Of a stretch of 11,440 nucleotides of DNA, positions 7,566 through 11,440 are shown piece after piece (positions within the stretch are counted from its first letter, which is position 1; each line of letters starts with the position of its first letter). A program made the translations under genes and the position numbers. This DNA comes from an uncultured Erythrobacteraceae bacterium (GTDB lineage: Bacteria > Pseudomonadota > Alphaproteobacteria > Sphingomonadales > Sphingomonadaceae). Location: assembly GCA_950071875.1 (NCBI GenBank), contig CATMNW010000046.1:1-11440 (forward strand), in the 5' to 3' direction. The notes beneath the pieces were generated by a model, which saw only the letters and a list, made by a program, of their open reading frames with translations, ran no database searches and was not told the origin of the DNA.

Positions 7566-8438
7566 TCACTTCGGCTTATCGAGTGTTTGCACCGGGGATC
7601 CCCAGATGCGTTTGCGCTCAACCATGAAGGCGCTGAGCACCGGGTGCGGAAGGGCGGCATACTCGCTCGGTGTGGACCTCATGAAAGCATGAAATTCACG
7701 GACGAAGTGCGACTGGTCGTGATAATGACCGTCAATCACGTTCGACCAGCTTGCCTCGGGCTCGAGCATAAAGGCAGCAAGCGTACGCATCAGTCGCTGA
7801 CGGCGCAGCAGGAGGCGTGGGCTGAAGCCGAAGTGGCGCGCGCAAAGACGCTCGAGCGTGCGCTTCGATAATCCGCAGCGTGCGGCAAGTTCTTCGACCT
7901 GCATCAGGTAAGGATCGACCAAAGCCTCGTGGATCGACTGGATCCGGGTGCTGTCACGATGCGGTTTGCTCAGCTTGCGGAAAAATTCGGTCAGTTCGGC
8001 GAACTGGTCTTCATCCGAACGGTCGCTGTTGCACAGGGTCCCGCAGAGCGGATTGAAGCGATCGAACACCGGGCTTTGTTCACCGTCCACGATCGTATTG
8101 GCATGACACGACGCATCGACCCCGATGAAGCGGGCCCAGCCTAAGGGCAGAAGGCCGATACCCCACATCCGGGTCTTCCCGATCGTGAAGTGAGTGGGGC
8201 ACGAGCTGGGTCCGGTTGCCTGAAAGCGGGCGCCGGCGACCATCGGTCCATCGGGAAACGAGGCTGTCGGCGGATTCGAGGCAAAAAACCGAAGGTTCGC
8301 CCATTCCGGTTGCAGCCAGTCTTCCAGTTGCTGACCTTCATCGAGATTGACTTCAAGCCTGTAAAAGGTCGTGAAGCAGGGTGCCAGGTCGGCAGGCGGT
8401 GCGAAGAACCGCACGTCTATGCAGCTGTTTCCAGTCAA
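7566..8438 (-). CDS. AraC-family transcriptional regulator (copy 2)
   Basis: This 290-residue paralogue of the neighbouring regulator has the C-terminal AraC DNA-binding domain at about 176-262. The first helix-turn-helix includes VEELAARCGLSKRTLERL, followed by FGFSPRLLLRRQR. The second includes HYHDQSHFVREF and TPSEYAALPHP. The N-terminal domain shares RFF.PP, WLQPEWANLR (41-50) and WGIGLLPLGWARF (92-104) with copy 1, so the two arose by duplication of a whole gene and have diverged strongly. The start is TTG at 8436-8438, preceded by GGAGG at 6 nt; no ATG lies upstream in frame. The leader (8439-8503) lies just after the rplT terminator and contains a possible promoter and a perfect inverted repeat, suggesting its own transcription and perhaps autoregulation. 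Ligand and targets are unknown. Confidence 0.9.
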   Translation of the reverse strand: MTGNSCIDVRFFAPPADLAPCFTTFYRLEVNLDEGQQLEDWLQPEWANLRFFASNPPTASFPDGPMVAGARFQATGPSSCPTHFTIGKTRMWGIGLLPLGWARFIGVDASCHANTIVDGEQSPVFDRFNPLCGTLCNSDRSDEDQFAELTEFFRKLSKPHRDSTRIQSIHEALVDPYLMQVEELAARCGLSKRTLERLCARHFGFSPRLLLRRQRLMRTLAAFMLEPEASWSNVIDGHYHDQSHFVREFHAFMRSTPSEYAALPHPVLSAFMVERKRIWGSPVQTLDKPK

Positions 8439-8444
8439 TCGCCC

Positions 8445-8449
8445 CCTCC
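8445..8449 (-). promoter_or_regulatory. Strong Shine-Dalgarno for the TTG start of AraC copy 2
   Basis: GGAGG on the coding strand sits 6 nt before TTG at 8436-8438. It is a near-ideal ribosome site and is the main reason to accept the TTG start. Confidence 0.7.
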
Positions 8450-8452
8450 GAT

Positions 8453-8488
8453 CCGGAACCCATACTTTAGCGTTTCAGCCTGTTCCGG
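8453..8488 (-). promoter_or_regulatory. Inverted repeat upstream of AraC copy 2, possible operator
   Basis: CCGGAAC (8482-8488) and GTTCCGG (8453-8459) form a perfect 7-bp inverted repeat separated by 22 bp. The half-site centres are 29 bp apart, close to three helical turns. It overlaps a candidate -35 and brackets the candidate -10 of AraC copy 2. That position would suit an autoregulatory operator or an mRNA hairpin close to the ribosome site. A chance repeat is possible. Confidence 0.35.
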
Positions 8489-8491
8489 CAA
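8464..8491 (-). promoter_or_regulatory. Candidate promoter of AraC copy 2
   Basis: On the coding strand, TTGCCG (8486-8491) and TAAAGT (8464-8469) are separated by 16 bp; each matches the sigma-70 consensus at 4 of 6 positions. The placement is sensible because the preceding transcript ends at 8504 and the gene starts at 8438. It is a prediction from weak matches. Confidence 0.35.
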
Positions 8492-8503
8492 GCTGGTGCA
8501 AAC

Positions 8504-8531
8504 AAAAAGGGCGCCCCTTGCGGGGCGCCCT
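8504..8531 (-). terminator. Rho-independent terminator of rpmI-rplT
   Basis: On the coding strand, GGGCGCCCC pairs with GGGGCGCCC (9 bp, 8522-8530 with 8509-8517) around a GCAA tetraloop, followed by five U residues (8504-8508). It starts 27 nt after the rplT stop and ends the ribosomal transcript before the AraC genes, so these and pheST need their own promoters or read-through. Confidence 0.93.
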
Positions 8532-8557
8532 CTTTAATGTGCAATCGTGTCAGCGAT

Positions 8558-8917
8558 TTAAGCCGGAAGAGCCTTCTTCGCCTGCTCGATGATCGCCTTG
8601 AAGGCCGCGCCTTCGTTCATGGCCAGATCGGCCATGACCTTGCGGTCGAGTTCGATACCGGCAAGCTTGGTACCGTGCATGAACTGCGAGTAGGTCAGGC
8701 CTTCGGCGCGGACAGCGGCATTGATGCGCTGGATCCACAGAGCGCGGAAGTTGCGCTTCTTAACCTTGCGGTCGCGATAGGCGTACTGGCCGGCTTTCTC
8801 GACGGCCTGACGGGCGACGCGGATCGTGTTCTTGCGACGGCCGCGATAGCCCTTCGCCTGATCCAATAGACGCTTGTGCTTCTGGCGCGTGGTGACGCCG
8901 CGTTTGATGCGAGGCAT
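8558..8917 (-). CDS. rplT: 50S ribosomal protein L20
   Basis: The 119-residue basic protein is typical in length and sequence for L20: N-terminal MPRIKRGVTTRQKHKR, a central RKNTIR.ARQAVEKAGQYAYRDRK region rich in Arg and Lys, then the globular part with FRALWIQRINAA.R and YS.FM.G. L20 binds 23S rRNA early in 50S assembly and, in several bacteria, represses its own operon by binding the leader mRNA. The start ATG at 8915-8917 has AAGGAG 9 nt upstream. It follows rpmI by 13 nt in the usual order and is closed by a strong terminator. Unlike many genomes, pheS does not follow directly because two AraC genes intervene. Confidence 0.98.
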   Translation of the reverse strand: MPRIKRGVTTRQKHKRLLDQAKGYRGRRKNTIRVARQAVEKAGQYAYRDRKVKKRNFRALWIQRINAAVRAEGLTYSQFMHGTKLAGIELDRKVMADLAMNEGAAFKAIIEQAKKALPA

Positions 8918-8930
8918 ATCCGTTTACTCC

Positions 8931-9134
8931 TTACTTGAGGCCGTACGGCGCCCACGACTTCACAGCATCCCAGTCGGCTTTCGACAGGACACTGGTGCCG
9001 CGGTTCTGGCGGATGTACTTCGCGTTGTGGCTCATCAGGCGGTGGCGCTTGCCGGCGACACCATGCTTGACCTTGCCGGTAGCGGTGATCTTGAAGCGTT
9101 TCTTCACACCGCTCTTGGTCTTCAGCTTGGGCAT
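8931..9134 (-). CDS. rpmI: 50S ribosomal protein L35
   Basis: The 67-residue basic protein begins MPKLKTKSGVKKRFK and has the L35 pattern KRF..T..GK.K...A..RH. It is a small protein of the large ribosomal subunit. A longer frame begins two codons earlier at 9140 (Met-Lys-Met). I use the second ATG at 9132-9134 because AAGGAG abuts the first ATG with no spacing but lies 6 nt before the second, and MPK is the usual L35 N-terminus. It is co-transcribed with rplT 13 nt downstream. Upstream is a structured leader that may mediate L20 feedback. infC, often just upstream in other bacteria, is not here; an SDR gene lies there instead. Confidence 0.97.
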   Translation of the reverse strand: MPKLKTKSGVKKRFKITATGKVKHGVAGKRHRLMSHNAKYIRQNRGTSVLSKADWDAVKSWAPYGLK

Positions 9135-9140
9135 TTTCAT

Positions 9141-9147
9141 CTCCTTT
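9141..9147 (-). promoter_or_regulatory. Shine-Dalgarno that decides the rpmI start
   Basis: AAAGGAG on the coding strand directly abuts ATG at 9138-9140 and lies 6 nt from ATG at 9132-9134. The spacing favours the second ATG. Confidence 0.75.
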
Positions 9148-9152
9148 ACAGA

Positions 9153-9210
9153 GACACGTCGCGCCAGCCCTGGCAGCCCTTACGGCCAGACCGGCGGTGA
9201 ATCACGTGTC
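9153..9210 (-). promoter_or_regulatory. Structured rpmI leader with long-range inverted repeat
   Basis: GACACGT (9204-9210) and ACGTGTC (9153-9159) are a perfect 7-bp inverted repeat enclosing 44 nt. The enclosed part has further pairing potential (CTGGC with GCCAG) and a repeated AGGGCT. The outer stem would end 5 nt before the Shine-Dalgarno. L20-type autogenous control acts on rpmI leaders in other bacteria, so this is a candidate regulatory RNA; the link is inference. Confidence 0.35.
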
Positions 9211-9223
9211 GGTGAAGGGCGCG

Positions 9224-9251
9224 CAAATAGCGATTCCCGGCACAAAAGCAA
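9224..9251 (-). promoter_or_regulatory. Candidate rpmI-rplT promoter
   Basis: TTGCTT (9246-9251) and TATTTG (9224-9229) on the coding strand are 16 bp apart, immediately after the upstream SDR stop. Transcription from here would include the whole inverted-repeat leader. Consensus match is modest. Confidence 0.3.
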
Positions 9252-9252
9252 G

Positions 9253-9999
9253 TCAGAAGTGGGTCAGGTAGCCCCCGTCGACCGCCAGAGTATGTCCGGT
9301 GATGTAGCTGGCATCGGGCGAGGCGAGGAACGCGACCGCCCCTGCGATTTCATCTGGCTGGCCCCATCGGCCCAGCGATGTCCGGCGGCCGAGGTGTATG
9401 GCAATTTCCGCGTCTTCGGTCATTTCCTCGTTCGCTTCGGTTGCGAAATAGCCTGGCGCAACGGCATTTACCGTGATCCCGGTGCTGCCCAGTTCGGCCG
9501 CCATGGCGCGAGTAAGCGCTGCCAATCCGCCTTTGCTCGCGGTATAAAGCACATCACCGCGCGCAATATCCGCGGCGATCGAGGTAATGTTGATGATACG
9601 GCCGTATTTGCGCAGCTTCATCAAGGGAACCGCGCGACGAGCCAGATCGAAAGGCGCGACCAGATTGGTGGCCAACATGGCGGCCATATCAGCGCGATTC
9701 AGTTCACCCAGGGGCCGCCGGTCCCGCTGACCGACATTGTTGACCAGAACATCGATGCCCTGTTGTGCCAGGCGCGAAAAGGCAGCCTCGGTTGCGCCGT
9801 CGTCCCCTATATCGAAGGCAAGCACGCGCGCATTGGCGCCTATGTGTTGCGCCGCCGATTCCAGCGCTGTCTCGTCACGCCCGTTCAGCCAGACGGTTGC
9901 GCCATTTTCGGCCAGACGCTGCGCAATCTCGAAACCCAGTCCGCGCGCCGCACCGGTGACCAGCGCGACACGCCCTTCGAGAATTCCCTTTTTGCCCAT
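9253..9999 (-). CDS. Classical short-chain dehydrogenase, gluconate 5-dehydrogenase/FabG-like
   Basis: The 248-residue SDR has Thr15-Gly-x3-Gly-x-Gly22, Arg41 after beta2 (suggesting NADP), Asn87-Asn-Val-Gly90 (Val replacing the usual Ala), Asn112, Ser140, Tyr152 and Lys156. The Ser-Tyr distance is 12 residues where 13 is usual, so the loop is one residue short. The C-terminal half, with APGYF.TE, RRTSLGRWGQPDE and GHTLAVDGGY, resembles gluconate 5-dehydrogenases (IdnO type), as does QRDRRP after the NNVG motif. The exact substrate is not determinable and FabG-like enzymes are an alternative. The ATG at 9997-9999 is 1 nt after the upstream SDR stop (TGAGATG), implying translational coupling; Shine-Dalgarno is weak. 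It is the last gene before the ribosomal block, and I see no terminator after it. Confidence 0.9.
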   Translation of the reverse strand: MGKKGILEGRVALVTGAARGLGFEIAQRLAENGATVWLNGRDETALESAAQHIGANARVLAFDIGDDGATEAAFSRLAQQGIDVLVNNVGQRDRRPLGELNRADMAAMLATNLVAPFDLARRAVPLMKLRKYGRIINITSIAADIARGDVLYTASKGGLAALTRAMAAELGSTGITVNAVAPGYFATEANEEMTEDAEIAIHLGRRTSLGRWGQPDEIAGAVAFLASPDASYITGHTLAVDGGYLTHF

Positions 10000-10000
10000 C

Positions 10001-10783
10001 TCAATGTTCGTAGATCATCTTCACCGTCATGCCACCATCGATATTCAAGTGCTGACCGGTGACGAACGTAGCATCATGCAAGTAAGCCACCGCTTCAGCT
10101 ATGTCCTGCGCGCGTCCGATGCGTCCTGCAGGATGCTGGCTATGGTCCGTTTCTCGGTGATCGGGATGAGTACGCGCGCCGCTCTTTTGCCAAGGTCCGG
10201 TTTCGATCCACCCGGGCCGGATGGCGTTGACGCGAATGTCCGGCCCCAGCGAAACGGCAAGCGAATGTGTGAGCGCATCCAACCCACCCTTGGCTGCGGC
10301 ATAGGCGAACGTTTCAGGTTCGCTCATCACCGCGCGGGTCGATGATATGTTGACAATGCTGGCGCGATTGGCACGCCTCAGGTGTATCAAGGCGGCCCGC
10401 GTAACTAGGAAAGCCCCGGTCAGGCTGGCATCCAGCCATGAATTCCAGTCCGCCAGTTCCATACGGTCCAGCGGGCCAGCGTAAGGATCGGCGATGCCTG
10501 CATTGTTGACCAGGCAATCGAGCCGATCTTCGCCCAGCCAGTCCGCTATCCGATCGAAGGCGGTTCGTACGGCCGCCTCCTTGCCTACATCGCAAGTGAG
10601 AAAAAGCCCGGCTTCGCGCGGCAATACCTCGCGCAGCTCCGCCAAGGCTCCGGCATCGGTATCAAGGCCGATTACACGCCACCCGCTGCCGTGGAAATGC
10701 ATGATGATTGCGCGGCCGATACCGTTGCCGGCGCCAGTAACGAGGATTGTCTGCATGAAAGGGCCAACGGGCCCAGGCGCCAT
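10001..10783 (-). CDS. Classical short-chain dehydrogenase, probably NAD-dependent
   Basis: The 260-residue SDR has Thr16-Gly-x3-Gly-x-Gly23, Asp41 at the end of beta2 (favouring NAD), Asn93-Asn-Ala-Gly96, Ser148, Tyr161 and Lys165. The usual tetrad Asn is replaced: the motif reads DAS120LTG where NLTG is typical. The C-terminal DGGMTV stretch is typical of FabG-like SDRs. The substrate is unknown. Two starts are possible. ATG at 10781-10783 shares its A with the hisN stop (TGATG), suggesting coupling. ATG at 10754-10756 gives a 251-residue protein starting right before the first beta strand, as is usual for the family. Neither has a good Shine-Dalgarno. With the next SDR 1 nt downstream, hisN-SDR-SDR is likely one operon. 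Confidence 0.9.
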   Translation of the reverse strand: MAPGPVGPFMQTILVTGAGNGIGRAIIMHFHGSGWRVIGLDTDAGALAELREVLPREAGLFLTCDVGKEAAVRTAFDRIADWLGEDRLDCLVNNAGIADPYAGPLDRMELADWNSWLDASLTGAFLVTRAALIHLRRANRASIVNISSTRAVMSEPETFAYAAAKGGLDALTHSLAVSLGPDIRVNAIRPGWIETGPWQKSGARTHPDHRETDHSQHPAGRIGRAQDIAEAVAYLHDATFVTGQHLNIDGGMTVKMIYEH

Positions 10784-11440
10784 CAGTGCCCGTGATTGTG
10801 GGGGTTGCTGCCGCCCATCGCTTCCAGCACGTCGTCAAGCCGGGCCGCATCGCCCAGCGCGATCACACGGCCATCGCTTCCGGCATCGAGCGGGTTGCCC
10901 TGCCAGTCGCTCATCACGCCGCCAGCCCCCTCTACTACCGGGACCAGCGCTGCGAAATCGTGCAACTTCAGCCCGGCCTCGATCACGACGTCTACATGAC
11001 CGCTCGCCACAAGACCGTAATTGTAACAATCGCCGCCGTAGATGATCTTCCGCTCGGCGACCGCCTTGGCAACGCCCATGAACGCATCGACATCTTCGCC
11101 TTCGAATTGATGCGGTGTTGTCGTGCCAAGTACGGCATCGGACAATTCCTTGCACGCAGCGACCTGCGCGGGCTTGCCATTGAAGGTCGTTCCCTCGCCG
11201 ATGCGGCCGACCCAACGCTCCTTTGCGATCGGCTGGTCGATCACGCCCAGCACCGGCCAGCCATCCTGAACCAGCGCGATCAGCGTTCCGAAGATCGGGC
11301 GCCCGGCGATGAAGCTGGTCGTCCCGTCAATGGGATCGAGCACCCATTGCCGCGCCGAGCCTTCGTTGCGCGTGCCATATTCCTCGCCGATAATACCGTC
11401 ATCGGCGCGCTCGCTTTCGAGGATTGCGCGCATAGCCGCT
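10783..11440 (-). CDS. hisN: Histidinol-phosphatase, IMPase fold (N-terminus outside window)
   Basis: The frame is open to the high-coordinate edge; about 218 C-terminal residues are visible, so roughly 40-50 N-terminal residues are missing. Metal-site motifs of the inositol monophosphatase fold are present: Gly-Glu-Glu-Tyr-Gly (11374-11388), Asp-Pro-Ile-Asp-Gly-Thr (11320-11337), and His-Asp-Phe-Ala-Ala-Leu near 10959 with Glu-Gly-Ala-Gly-Gly. The phrases following DPIDGT (SFI.G.P.FGTLIAL) and GGDCY.YGL.ASG are characteristic of HisN, which dephosphorylates L-histidinol phosphate in histidine synthesis, rather than of SuhB or CysQ. The C-terminus ends Asn-Pro-His-Asn-His-Gly-His. Its TGA overlaps the next SDR start. 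No other his gene is in view. A broader inositol-phosphatase role cannot be excluded. Confidence 0.88.
   Translation of the reverse strand, partial: AAMRAILESERADDGIIGEEYGTRNEGSARQWVLDPIDGTTSFIAGRPIFGTLIALVQDGWPVLGVIDQPIAKERWVGRIGEGTTFNGKPAQVAACKELSDAVLGTTTPHQFEGEDVDAFMGVAKAVAERKIIYGGDCYNYGLVASGHVDVVIEAGLKLHDFAALVPVVEGAGGVMSDWQGNPLDAGSDGRVIALGDAARLDDVLEAMGGSNPHNHGH

Noticed and set aside
9201..9208. CACGTG palindrome as a separate operator
   Set aside because: A lone 6-bp palindrome is common in such DNA and is better explained as part of the rpmI leader repeat.
1..11440. New defence, toxin-antitoxin, CRISPR or mobile system
   Set aside because: No transposase, integrase, repeat array, toxin-like pair or nuclease motif was found. 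All intact genes belong to known housekeeping, SDR, hydrolase or AraC families.

Overview
The window looks like a chromosomal segment from an alphaproteobacterium, most likely Sphingomonadales and possibly the Erythrobacteraceae. This rests on high GC, the style of the HisN, PheS and RF3 proteins, and gene order. It is inference from protein features, not a database match. Every gene I can support lies on the minus strand, so transcription runs from high to low coordinates.

Upstream block (11440 down to 9253): the 3' part of hisN (histidinol-phosphatase of the inositol monophosphatase fold), then two classical short-chain dehydrogenases (SDRs). Junctions are very tight: a 1-nt TGATG overlap and a 1-nt gap. 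This looks like one translationally coupled operon.

Ribosomal block (about 9251 down to 8504): a candidate promoter, a structured leader, rpmI (L35), rplT (L20), and a strong intrinsic terminator with a 9-bp GC stem, GCAA loop and U-tract. The rpmI start is best placed two codons inside the longest frame because of Shine-Dalgarno spacing.

Regulator block (8503 down to 6343): two paralogous AraC-family regulators, each apparently starting at TTG with a good ribosome binding site. They are followed by a decayed C-terminal fragment of a third relative. A perfect 7-bp inverted repeat overlaps a possible promoter ahead of the first regulator. This block separates rplT from pheS, which are neighbours in many bacteria (rpmI-rplT-pheS-pheT).

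Translation block (6280 down to 1): pheS and pheT (both subunits of phenylalanyl-tRNA synthetase), a YdfG-like SDR, prfC (release factor 3), and an alpha/beta hydrolase cut by the window edge. ATGA overlaps join pheS to pheT and pheT to the SDR, 7 nt separate the SDR from prfC, and 37 nt separate prfC from the hydrolase. Two translation functions are thus coupled with a small-molecule dehydrogenase.

Most of the window is conserved housekeeping. The most interesting part is the AraC cluster with its remnant and possible operator. I see no CRISPR array, tRNA, rRNA, transposase or prophage gene, and no convincing new defence system. There is no stretch over 300 bases without a gene or gene remnant.
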